Below are positions 1 through 6,988 of a stretch of DNA of 10,739 nt, one piece after another. The stretch is taken from NCBI GenBank assembly GCA_946611835.1, contig CAMOEE010000074.1, positions 1-10,739 of the forward strand, written 5' to 3'. How positions within the stretch are numbered: the first letter of the stretch is position 1; every line of letters starts with the position of its first letter. The stretch comes from an uncultured Treponema sp. Lineage in GTDB: Bacteria; Spirochaetota; Spirochaetia; Treponematales; Treponemataceae. The position numbers were made by a program, and so were the translations under genes. The notes under the pieces are model-generated. The model was not told where the DNA came from. It worked only from the letters and a program-made list of their open reading frames with translations, and did not search any database.

Positions 1-2
1 AA

Positions 3-9
3 CTCCTTT
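3..9 (-). promoter_or_regulatory. Shine-Dalgarno site of a gene starting beyond the left edge
   Basis: Read on the minus strand, AAAGGAG lies two bases past the TAA stop of the phosphatase gene. It is a strong ribosome binding site with no start codon left inside the window, so a further minus-strand gene probably begins within about ten bases of the edge and is co-transcribed with the phosphatase. A STAS-domain anti-anti-sigma factor or another partner-switching protein would be a natural neighbour for a SpoIIE-type phosphatase, but nothing in the window shows what the gene is. Confidence 0.6.
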
Positions 10-11
10 AG

Positions 12-1667
12 TTACTGAATTTTAATCACAAGAAGTGTCTGGTCATCGCGCAGCGTTTCGTTACCAATAAACTTCTTGATATCGGTTTTTACCAGGTTTG
101 CAATATCCTTACCTGGCAGTTTAGCATTCGCTTTTATGATATTAGTCAAGCTCGCAAGGGAATATTGCTGCCCCTGTGCATTAAGAGCTTCGACCAAACC
201 ATCAGTATAGCATATTATAATGTCTCCTTGGCTTGCTGTAAACTCTATATCTTTGTAACTTGTCGTTTTTTCGATACCAATCGGCTCACAAGTTACTGAT
301 ACCTTTTCTACAGCACCCTTAGCTACATTATAACGATAAACAGGAACGCTTCCACCTGTTGAAAGCTGAACCTTTTTGCTTGTCGGATCATAGTTGATGA
401 GGGCGACAGAAGCGAAGTGATCTGCCTGAGGCTCTGAACAGATGCCCCTGTTTGCCCAGCTCAGGATTGTTCCGGCACTTTGCGTTGTATTTACGATAAG
501 ACGGAACATGGCACGAATCATAGCCATTACGAGGAGGGAATTCATCCCTTTGCCTGCTACATCCATCATGATGAAGGCAATTCGGTCTGTTCTGGCCGGG
601 ATTACATCGAAGATGTCTGAACAAACGCCAGATGTATGTTCCGTATAAGATCCGATGTTGAGCCCAGGAAGTGGGGGAAGTTTTTTTGGAAGCAATGAAA
701 CCTGAATGTTAGAGGCAATGTCGGCCTCTTTTGTAAGATCCTGCTTTTCTGTGTATTGCTTGAAGTTAAGTGCGGTTTTGAGTGCTGACTCCGCAAATCC
801 TGCGAGGGTCTGTGCCCAGCTGAATTCGCTCTCGCCGAAGGGGTCAGTATCCGGATTTCGAGAGAGGGCAAGTACGCCGACCACGACATCCCGCCCCGGC
901 ATACGGAGCGGAAGGAAAATATAGCTTCCCAGCTTGAGGAAGTCCTCTGGACCGTTTTCTACGATGCGGTCATCAAGTTTTGGAACCGGAATAAGCTCTG
1001 CTTTGCCGGCTGTTGCGATTTCACCGAAAATGTTGTCACGAAGCGGGAACTGCGCATATTTGAAACTGGTTGATACACGAAGCGGCTTGTGAGGCAGGTC
1101 TTCAGGAAGCTTGTATGGAGGAGGAAAATCGCCGCTGAATGATTTTACGGTGATTAAGTCCTCGAACTCGTCTACCATGAGAATTGCGCCACCATTTGCC
1201 TTTGTGACCTCAACACAGGTTTTGTTGATTTCGTCGAGAAGCTCCTGCATTCCGTCTTTATTTGAGAAAGAATCTGATGCAAGAGTGTTGAACGCCTTGC
1301 CTTTTTCGATAAGGTCGATTTTTTCGGCTTGGATTTCTTCGACAATTACCTCAGGCTTTGCCTCTTCTGACTCTTCTTCCTGCTCATCTGCCTTTACATA
1401 TTCTTTTGGCTTGCCGAAAGCGAGCATGATGCAGTATGGAATAAAAAGAAGTGATGATAAAAGGATGAGAAGTGAGAAGAGCATCATGCCCGGATGTGAC
1501 GCCGTGTAGAGACATGCAAAGATTACCACCGCAAGAGCAAAATATGCGATGAAGCTGACCTTTGCGGTCCTTCTTACTTTTATGATTGTAAGAAGTATTC
1601 CTATTGCTACAGCGACGACCGCCGTACAGAACAAAGGAATGTAGGAAATTGCGTCTGATGTGAACAT
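12..1667 (-). CDS. Membrane-anchored GAF-SpoIIE (PPM-type) serine phosphatase
   Basis: This is a 551-residue sensor phosphatase. Three hydrophobic segments at about residues 8-29, 35-55 and 59-84 anchor it in the membrane, followed by an acidic E-rich linker (about 93-115). A GAF-like region spans about 125-300 and a PP2C/SpoIIE phosphatase domain about 315-551. Likely metal-binding aspartates are in SDIFD (D350, D354), DVAGKG (D369), YTDGLVEA (D489) and RDDQT (D541/D542), so the enzyme looks active. The usual Gly-Asp of the first motif reads Ser-Asp. Family members dephosphorylate STAS-domain anti-anti-sigma factors in partner-switching pathways; that substrate is inference. I chose the ATG at 1667 because AAGGGAG lies four bases upstream. 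A TTG at 1760 gives 31 more residues but has no ribosome site and coincides with the -35 box. The gene follows the ParB-like gene by 101 bp and has its own promoter. The GAF ligand cannot be told. Confidence 0.88.
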   Translation of the reverse strand: MFTSDAISYIPLFCTAVVAVAIGILLTIIKVRRTAKVSFIAYFALAVVIFACLYTASHPGMMLFSLLILLSSLLFIPYCIMLAFGKPKEYVKADEQEEESEEAKPEVIVEEIQAEKIDLIEKGKAFNTLASDSFSNKDGMQELLDEINKTCVEVTKANGGAILMVDEFEDLITVKSFSGDFPPPYKLPEDLPHKPLRVSTSFKYAQFPLRDNIFGEIATAGKAELIPVPKLDDRIVENGPEDFLKLGSYIFLPLRMPGRDVVVGVLALSRNPDTDPFGESEFSWAQTLAGFAESALKTALNFKQYTEKQDLTKEADIASNIQVSLLPKKLPPLPGLNIGSYTEHTSGVCSDIFDVIPARTDRIAFIMMDVAGKGMNSLLVMAMIRAMFRLIVNTTQSAGTILSWANRGICSEPQADHFASVALINYDPTSKKVQLSTGGSVPVYRYNVAKGAVEKVSVTCEPIGIEKTTSYKDIEFTASQGDIIICYTDGLVEALNAQGQQYSLASLTNIIKANAKLPGKDIANLVKTDIKKFIGNETLRDDQTLLVIKIQ

Positions 1668-1731
1668 TTGACTCCCTTTTGATGAACGCAGACTGAAAAA
1701 ATCAATTTGCGCTCCCTTAACAGATTTTATA

Positions 1732-1760
1732 ATTGTAACATCTGAATATGTTACCGTCAA
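1732..1760 (-). promoter_or_regulatory. Sigma70-type promoter of the GAF-SpoIIE phosphatase gene
   Basis: On the minus strand TTGACG (1760-1755) and TACAAT (1737-1732) are separated by exactly 17 bp. Each hexamer matches the consensus at five of six positions. The predicted transcript start near 1725 would leave a 5' leader of about 58 nt containing the AAGGGAG ribosome site. The promoter starts nine bases after the stop codon of the ParB-like gene, so the phosphatase can be expressed independently of the upstream operon. Confidence 0.7.
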
Positions 1761-1768
1761 GTTTTAAT

Positions 1769-2698
1769 TTAGTTCTGGACTTTGATTTTCTTCTTGAATA
1801 GTACACCTTTTATAGTATTTTTGAGGTGTTTCAGCGGTGTTTCGCCAAAAGTTTTCAAAAAAGGTGTCGCAATGTCATCAAGGGTTGTTCCCTCGCCGAA
1901 TTTTCCCTTGAGCTCGTCCCAGTATTTTATGACCCAGACATAGAGGTCGCTTTTGGTACGGTGGCGGAAATACCGCATGATTTTGTATTTGTCTATGATT
2001 CTTATGACGGGAAAATAGACATGCAGAAGCCAGGACTGCATGGCAAGGTCCATTCCGATCTCGTCGGTCTTGTTCATGTTGATGTAATACTTATGGGTGA
2101 GAATATGGTTGTAGATTACATCGTACTGGCCTGGAACTGAGAAATCCAGTGACCAGAAATCAGTGACATCTCCGAAACCTGTCTCCGAATAGAAGACCCT
2201 TTTCTCATAGTTTATGACCTGCCTGGTCATTTTTTTAAGGGAGTCGCCCGGCTTGAGCTTGATTTCGCTCTGCAGGCTGACAACCTCGGCGTCGATGAAT
2301 TCGATTCCCTTTGCCTTTGCCACTGAGACCCTGTGATTTCCATCCCTTACGAAATAAACGCCTCCAAGCTCGTAAAGTGAGATGGGGGGGAGCGGAATGT
2401 CGTTTATATGGGCCATGTCGATATGTTCCCACCGGGTCTTTAAATGCATGCTCTTGGGGAAGAAGCGGTTGTCGAAGTCGTTGTAGCGTCCTTCGCTCCC
2501 GACAATCAGCTTGACTGGGATGGTCTGCATTCCTTTATAGACTTCGTTCTCTGGTTTCAAAAGCTTTTTTATGTCGGACAGGGAAATCAAAGTCGCCTCG
2601 TCAGGATTAAGGAAATGCTGAACCTCGTTGAAAAGCGCCTTGTGCCTTGCTTTTGAGAAGTCGTCGTCTGTCTCGCTTGTCGTCATGTAATTATTCAT
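1769..2698 (-). CDS. ParB-fold protein with uncharacterised helical C-terminal domain
   Basis: This 309-residue cytosolic protein has no signal or membrane segment that I see. Residues about 57-140 resemble the ParB N-terminal/sulfiredoxin-like fold: a conserved IPVKLIVGSEGRYNDFD stretch (60-76), then IPLPPISLYELG (101-112), then RDGNHRVSVAKAKG (118-131). GNHRVSVA fits the GxxRxxA nucleotide-contact motif of ParB proteins. The rest (about 155-309) is aromatic and helical, with a DLYVWVIKYWDEL stretch. From memory, similar uncharacterised proteins with ParB-like and DUF4032-like parts occur in Chloroflexi and spirochaetes; that is recall, not a search. I see no helix-turn-helix DNA-binding domain of the kind found in true Spo0J/ParB, so a role in chromosome partition is unlikely. 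Its ATG overlaps the end of the phosphoesterase gene by 8 bp (ATGAATAA) with only a weak AGAGA upstream, implying translational coupling. The function is unknown. Confidence 0.8.
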   Translation of the reverse strand: MNNYMTTSETDDDFSKARHKALFNEVQHFLNPDEATLISLSDIKKLLKPENEVYKGMQTIPVKLIVGSEGRYNDFDNRFFPKSMHLKTRWEHIDMAHINDIPLPPISLYELGGVYFVRDGNHRVSVAKAKGIEFIDAEVVSLQSEIKLKPGDSLKKMTRQVINYEKRVFYSETGFGDVTDFWSLDFSVPGQYDVIYNHILTHKYYINMNKTDEIGMDLAMQSWLLHVYFPVIRIIDKYKIMRYFRHRTKSDLYVWVIKYWDELKGKFGEGTTLDDIATPFLKTFGETPLKHLKNTIKGVLFKKKIKVQN

Positions 2699-3431
2699 TG
2701 GTCTCTGTACCGTCCGTATTCTCGTTTAGTTCGATTATTGTATGGCTGTAGGCGTTTACCACTGTGGTTCCGCCGGTCTTTGTGACCCTGGGCATGCTCA
2801 TGTCATACAGATGAATGTGCCCGTGGACCAGAAAGGTGGGGCTGAAACGCTTTATGAAGGTGTTGAAGCACTCGAATCCCTGATGACAGGGGTCTTCCTT
2901 GTCGTGGATGTGCCTTGGGGAAGCGTGGGTGAGGAAGATGTCCAGATATGTTCCGTAGCGGATTTTGTTGAAAATGAGCCTGGGAAGGAGGGCGAGGAGC
3001 TTTAGGCGCATCTGGGAGTCGGTGTACTGGTTTAGCCCGTTATTGTACCTTTTTGAGCCTGATGCCCCCGCAATCAGAAGAGGCCTGGTCTTTCCGTTTG
3101 GAAGGTTGATTCGTATCTTTTTATCTACTAAGGCTTTGAATCCTGTGTAAATCGCACCGAAACTGCCCTTCATTTCCAGGTCTGAGTCGTCCTGCCAGGT
3201 CGGGTGCGGCCCGTTCTGCTTCTTTTGCTTGTGGTAGTACTTGAACTCGGAAAGGTTGTGGTTCCCGAAAATGAAGTATGTCTGTTTGTTAAGAGTTGAG
3301 ACTATGAAGTCGATGTAGTCTGACGGCAGGTCCCCGGCACAGAGAATAAGGTCTATGTCCTTGAAACGCTCCTTTGCCTGAGTGCTGTAAACGAGAGGGT
3401 CAATCTGATCTGAGACGCAAAGTATCTTCAT
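2691..3431 (-). CDS. Calcineurin-like metallophosphoesterase
   Basis: This 246-residue cytosolic protein carries the ordered motifs of the calcineurin-like phosphoesterase superfamily: VSD (residues 6-8), GD (33-34), GNHN (56-59), THASP (168-172) and HGHIH (203-207). These build the two-metal site that hydrolyses phosphoesters. The first motif, normally D-x-H, reads D8-Q9-I10, so the usual histidine ligand is absent; D11 follows directly. The remaining ligands look intact. Length and a compact single domain match the smaller family members, but the substrate (nucleotide, nucleic acid or protein) cannot be deduced. The start codon lies eight bases after the TPR gene's stop; an AGGA sits about 14 bases upstream, which is far, so coupling to upstream translation is likely. 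The gene then overlaps the ParB-like gene by 8 bp. This is the middle gene of a three-gene operon. Confidence 0.85.
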   Translation of the reverse strand: MKILCVSDQIDPLVYSTQAKERFKDIDLILCAGDLPSDYIDFIVSTLNKQTYFIFGNHNLSEFKYYHKQKKQNGPHPTWQDDSDLEMKGSFGAIYTGFKALVDKKIRINLPNGKTRPLLIAGASGSKRYNNGLNQYTDSQMRLKLLALLPRLIFNKIRYGTYLDIFLTHASPRHIHDKEDPCHQGFECFNTFIKRFSPTFLVHGHIHLYDMSMPRVTKTGGTTVVNAYSHTIIELNENTDGTETNE

Positions 3432-3439
3432 GATTTGTG

Positions 3440-4801
3440 TTAAATTCCTGCCTTGGCAAGAATAGTCTCAAGTTTTTCCTTTGGAACAAGCTCTATAGGC
3501 CTGTTCTCTGCAAAACGAATTGCGGTAGTGGTGAATTCGGAAGATGTGCAGGCGAAGGCCTTGACGCAGTTCTTGGACTTGGAAAGGTCCAGCGCCCGGC
3601 GGACTTCTGTGTCTTCGATTGGGTCTGTGATCCGGTAGAAATTTACCAGGAAGAGCTGCTTTCGCATGTTCATCCAGTCGTCCTTCTTTACCTCTGTGGC
3701 GATAATCTGGCAGCCCCATTTCGTCTCCTCGGCTGTTTGTGCCGAAAGGTTGAAGCCTGCCAGGGCCGCCTTCTTGCATATTTCTATGAACTCGTTGTTT
3801 GAGCAGGTGAGGAATTCCTTGAGGCTGTCATTGGCCTGTAAGTCTTTGTATTCTGAGAGTTTGGACGGAACATCACGGAAGTTCTTGTTGACCTTCATGA
3901 TGAGCTGCCACTGCTCGATGGCCTTGTCAATCTTGCGGTTTTTCTCGAAGCATGAGGCCAGGAAGTAGCGCGCGAAGAGGGTTTCCTGGGCCTTTTCGTC
4001 TTTGCTTGCCTTGACGGCCTTTTCGAATTCAAGCTGGGCGTTGTCCGTGGCCCCGGCCAGCATGTAGCAGGTGCCCCGTTCAAGGGTTGCCCTTTGTTTA
4101 AAATCCGGGTCACGGCAGGCCTTCTCGAATGACTTGACTGCGGCCGGATATTCCTTGCTTTCTTTTTGAATTTTACCCAGATAGTAGTAGGTTGAGAAAG
4201 TTTCCGGGCTGAGCTTTATGGCGTAGTCGATTGCCTTTTTGGCGTCGTTGTACTGCTTTGCGCGGAAGAGAATCATGCCCATGCCTGACCAGGCCTTGAT
4301 GTGCTTTTTGTTGAACCTGATTGCCTTTTGATAAAAGCCAAGGGCGCTCTCGGCGTTGTTCTGCTGCTCGACAATTTTACCGCACTGGTAGAAGTTCTCG
4401 GCGTTTGTCGGCTCCAGCTTTGTGAGAAGAAGGAATTCTTTGAGGGCCTCGTCCAGCTGGTTGAATTTGAGGTAGAGCTGGGAAATCTGCTTGCGGAATT
4501 CGACTTCCGGGAGCTGGGCGTCGAAAATTGCGTTCTGTGCGACGGTCTTGAATTCCATGAGGGCAAGCTCGTTCTTGTGGTCTGCGAGATATGCTTTGCC
4601 CAGATAGTAGTGAGCATGGTAGTCGCGGGGATCCTTGGCAATCAGCGCTTTGGCCGTTTTTTGGGCGGCGGCGTATTTCTGCTGCTTGATGAGCTTATTT
4701 ATAGTGTCAATCTTTTTTGGGGCTGCCAATGTTTTGACAATGAATACTGTGAGAAATCCTATCAAAACGAGAAGTATAAGGCTGACTGCAATGATTACCA
4801 T
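3440..4801 (-). CDS. Membrane-anchored TPR protein with Mrr-like C-terminal domain
   Basis: This 453-residue protein has one N-terminal transmembrane helix (about residues 3-25) and a K/Q-rich stretch, then tetratricopeptide repeats from about 58 to 305, for example at 61-90, 135-165, 169-199 and 203-230. The helix followed by KTLAAPKK suggests a single-pass anchor with the bulk probably cytoplasmic. The last 75 residues resemble the restriction-endonuclease-like Mrr domain: a strand LFLVNFYR (383-390), a helix, the strand VKAFACTSSEF (413-423), then TTTAIRFAENRPIELV (424-439), which matches the 'tsgfT..A..fA....ieL' end of Mrr_cat. The (Q/E)-x-K catalytic strand motif appears as N387-F388-Y389, so nuclease activity is doubtful. 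The start has GGAG about eleven bases upstream. It is the first gene of an operon with the phosphoesterase and ParB-like genes. TPR identity is firm; the Mrr resemblance is my reading of the motif pattern. Confidence 0.82.
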   Translation of the reverse strand: MVIIAVSLILLVLIGFLTVFIVKTLAAPKKIDTINKLIKQQKYAAAQKTAKALIAKDPRDYHAHYYLGKAYLADHKNELALMEFKTVAQNAIFDAQLPEVEFRKQISQLYLKFNQLDEALKEFLLLTKLEPTNAENFYQCGKIVEQQNNAESALGFYQKAIRFNKKHIKAWSGMGMILFRAKQYNDAKKAIDYAIKLSPETFSTYYYLGKIQKESKEYPAAVKSFEKACRDPDFKQRATLERGTCYMLAGATDNAQLEFEKAVKASKDEKAQETLFARYFLASCFEKNRKIDKAIEQWQLIMKVNKNFRDVPSKLSEYKDLQANDSLKEFLTCSNNEFIEICKKAALAGFNLSAQTAEETKWGCQIIATEVKKDDWMNMRKQLFLVNFYRITDPIEDTEVRRALDLSKSKNCVKAFACTSSEFTTTAIRFAENRPIELVPKEKLETILAKAGI

Positions 4802-4836
4802 ATAAAAGGGAACTCCAGCTGTTTAATGTGAATTTC

Positions 4837-4865
4837 AGTATACATCAAAATATTGGGGAATTCAA
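4837..4865 (-). promoter_or_regulatory. Putative promoter of the TPR-phosphoesterase-ParB-like operon
   Basis: On the minus strand TTGAAT (4865-4860) and TATACT (4842-4837) are 17 bp apart, matching the consensus at four and five of six positions. Transcription would begin near 4830, leaving a leader of about 29 nt that contains the GGAG ribosome site of the TPR gene. The site lies in the 152-bp region separating the divergent TPR and OmpA-like genes. Confidence 0.55.
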
Positions 4866-4871
4866 TCTTTT

Positions 4872-4889
4872 TTAACTTTGTGTTAAGTT
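4872..4889. repeat. Short overlapping inverted repeats in the divergent intergenic region
   Basis: TTAAC (4872-4876) pairs with GTTAA (4882-4886), and AACTT (4874-4878) pairs with AAGTT (4885-4889). The pair sits just upstream of the -35 box of the minus-strand operon and between the two divergent genes. It could be an operator or only A+T-rich chance. No matching pair of promoter hexamers for the plus-strand gene was found nearby. Confidence 0.25.
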
Positions 4890-4953
4890 TGATGGAGAAA
4901 AGCAAAAATCATGCCGATAAAATAAGAATAAATCCTTTTTGTTGTGTGGTATT

Positions 4954-6963
4954 ATGACTTGTTCTTTTCGTAAAAAAATATTTTTGACTTCGCTTATCCT
5001 CCTCGTAATTGTGCTCCCGTTTTTTTCCCAGACAAAAAAGACGGCCCTTCCCAAAAAGAGCCTGCCTTCCTCTGCCTCAACGACCACGAAAACTCCTGAA
5101 GCAAAGAAAGCTGTGGATGCCCTCAAAAAGAATCCCGGAAAGAATCAGAAAAAAGAGGCAGTAATCGTATTCAACGAGGACTTTGAGAAAGGAGAGGAGC
5201 TTTTCCAGCTGAACAAGCCTGAAAAGGCAATCGAATATTTCGAGAAGGCCCTTGAAAAGGAGAATGTTGACCCTAAAATCTATGTTTATCTTGGAGTATG
5301 TTATTATCAGATAAAGAATTATGATAAGTCTCTCTCGGTGTGCGTCCAGGGACTTGCAAAAGAGGATACCGACCATAAAATCCTTGCCTACAATGCCGGA
5401 AACTCATGCTATGCCATGGGAAACTATATGCGCGCGGATGCCAGCTACGCTATTGCCCTCCGTGAGGACGAGAACTATTCTCCGGCCCTTTTGAACCGGG
5501 CCAACGCCCAGCTAAAGCTTGATCACCTTGAGGACTCAAAGAACAATTATATCCGTTACCTTGAGCTGGAACCGGAAAGCCCCCAGAAAGAAAGGATTGA
5601 GACGATAATTGGCCTCCTTGATGCAGAAATTATAAGGCGGGCAAATGAAAAGCCGGAGCTGATTAACCCTGACAGCTTTGTCGAGAACGAGAAGATGGAT
5701 GTCCCTGACGAGCCTGAGATTGTCCTGGCGGATGATATCCCCCAGGAGAAGGAAGAGCAGAAAGTCCCGGACGAAAAAGTTCATTCTGATTCTGTTGCCC
5801 CTGAGCTTCCGGCCGAGCTTGCGGAGGAAAAAGACAGCGACATCGTTGACGGTGATTCAGTCGCTCCGGCCCTGCCTCTTTTGCTTGCCGAGGAAAGGCT
5901 TCTGGAGAAGGTCCACGCTGAAAAAATCGCAGAGCTTGAGAGTGAGAAGCCCATTGTTCCTGAGAGGGTTCTTGAGGACGGAAACCCGCCTGAGATTCCT
6001 TTGGAGCAGCTTCAGCTTCCCTTTGAGAAAGAAGATGACGGGGAGAAAAAAGTTTCGGCAAAAAAAGCTGAGACGGATGTCCCGACTGAAAAATTCGGTA
6101 TAGACGAAGACCTTATGCGCTTTGAGGAAGAAAAAAGGCAGGCTGAGGAAGAGGCAAGGGCAAAGGCGGCGGAAGAAGAGCGTCTTGCTGAGCTTGCTAA
6201 ATGGCCAGCCCCGAAGGCCAGCCTTGCAATCAGGGGAGGGGAACGCTTCTCTCCGGATGGGGACGGACGAAATGACATCCTCTCCTTTATGCCTTCCGTC
6301 GAATATCTTGAGGAGCAGCCTGAGAGCTGGCAGATTCTTGTTTCGGATCCTTATGGAAATCCTTTCAGGACTATAAGGGGCAGCGGGGAGCTTCCAGAAT
6401 CTATTGACTGGAACGGAAAGAGCGAGAACGGAGAGACCGTCGTATCGAAGAACACTTACACGGCCAGGCTCAGTGTCATTCCTTCTCAGAAAGATATTGC
6501 GAGAACAGGAAAAGCAAAGCTTGAGTCAAAGGCTGAGATTCATACAGGTCTTTTGGTTGAGGTCGTCATTCCAGACCATGAGTACAAAATCGTGGTTCAG
6601 TCGATTTCGTTTGACTCGAATGCGGCGGGATTCAGCAAGCTGTCAAAGGAGCAGAGCCTTTCCAATAACCAGACTTTGGATGAGGTCGCAGAGGAGCTTA
6701 AAGGGCTGACCGACGCTGACATAAACATCATAATCGAGGGACATGCCAACAATATCAGCGGAACTCAGAAAGAGCAGGTCGAGGAGCTTTTGCCTTTGAG
6801 TCAGAAAAGGGCTGAGAAAATCGTCGAGGAGCTTGTGAAGCGGGGGGTAGATCCGAAAATCCTTACTCCTGTCGGTGTGGGAGGCTCGGAGCCTATTGCG
6901 GGCAAGAACGACCGTGCGAACTGGTGGAAAAACAGGCGGGTCGAGTTCATTATCAAGCAGTAA
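4954..6963 (+). CDS. Secreted TPR / FlgD-like / OmpA-like envelope protein
   Basis: This 669-residue protein begins with a signal peptide: basic FRKK, a hydrophobic core, and likely cleavage near residue 25 (PFFS-Q). No lipobox cysteine is seen. A K/P/S-rich linker follows, then TPR repeats at about 70-215. An acidic, proline-containing linker (about 230-385) has imperfect repeats of DSVAPxLP. An E/A/R coiled-coil-like stretch spans about 388-415. Next is a beta domain with FSPDGDGRND (432-441) and WNGKSENGE (486-494), typical of CHU_C/FlgD-like modules. The OmpA C-terminal domain lies at about 545-669, with LSQKRAEKIVEELVKRGV and a closing NRRVEF. Such domains bind peptidoglycan; here the usual Asp after GH-x is N599. 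The ATG at 4954 places the signal peptide correctly; a TTG at 4939 adds five residues. Neither start has a clear ribosome site. It probably links outer membrane or periplasmic complexes to the cell wall. Confidence 0.88.
   Translation: MTCSFRKKIFLTSLILLVIVLPFFSQTKKTALPKKSLPSSASTTTKTPEAKKAVDALKKNPGKNQKKEAVIVFNEDFEKGEELFQLNKPEKAIEYFEKALEKENVDPKIYVYLGVCYYQIKNYDKSLSVCVQGLAKEDTDHKILAYNAGNSCYAMGNYMRADASYAIALREDENYSPALLNRANAQLKLDHLEDSKNNYIRYLELEPESPQKERIETIIGLLDAEIIRRANEKPELINPDSFVENEKMDVPDEPEIVLADDIPQEKEEQKVPDEKVHSDSVAPELPAELAEEKDSDIVDGDSVAPALPLLLAEERLLEKVHAEKIAELESEKPIVPERVLEDGNPPEIPLEQLQLPFEKEDDGEKKVSAKKAETDVPTEKFGIDEDLMRFEEEKRQAEEEARAKAAEEERLAELAKWPAPKASLAIRGGERFSPDGDGRNDILSFMPSVEYLEEQPESWQILVSDPYGNPFRTIRGSGELPESIDWNGKSENGETVVSKNTYTARLSVIPSQKDIARTGKAKLESKAEIHTGLLVEVVIPDHEYKIVVQSISFDSNAAGFSKLSKEQSLSNNQTLDEVAEELKGLTDADINIIIEGHANNISGTQKEQVEELLPLSQKRAEKIVEELVKRGVDPKILTPVGVGGSEPIAGKNDRANWWKNRRVEFIIKQ
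5788..5898 (+). repeat. Imperfect peptide repeat in the acidic linker of the OmpA-like protein
   Basis: Two units are visible in translation. One starts DSVAPELPAELAEEK (DNA 5788-5832) and the other DSVAPALPLLLAEER (5854-5898), 66 bp apart. Looser echoes (VPDEPEIVLADDIP before, EKPIVPERVLEDGNPPEIP after) suggest the whole linker grew by duplication of a roughly 22-residue acidic unit. Such regions act as flexible spacers. Confidence 0.5.
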
Positions 6964-6988
6964 GCGGATAAGGTGGCTGTTTTTGTGA

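Noticed and set aside
1769..2698. Chromosome partition protein ParB/Spo0J
   Set aside because: The helix-turn-helix and dimerisation domains of Spo0J are absent, no parA is nearby, and the C-terminal half is unlike ParB.
4301..4831. Plus-strand open frame of 176 codons
   Set aside because: It is antisense to the TPR repeats of the membrane-anchored TPR gene, and its L/E/V-rich sequence is the mirror of TPR codons. No ribosome site or family motif was seen.
4911..4925. Four-codon micro-ORF after a GGAG in the divergent region
   Set aside because: It is too short to judge, out of frame with the downstream gene, and easily expected by chance in A+T-rich DNA.
5678..6103. Plus-strand open frame of 141 codons in another frame of the OmpA-like gene
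   Set aside because: It is an arginine/serine-rich shadow of the E/K/P-rich linker, with no independent start signal.
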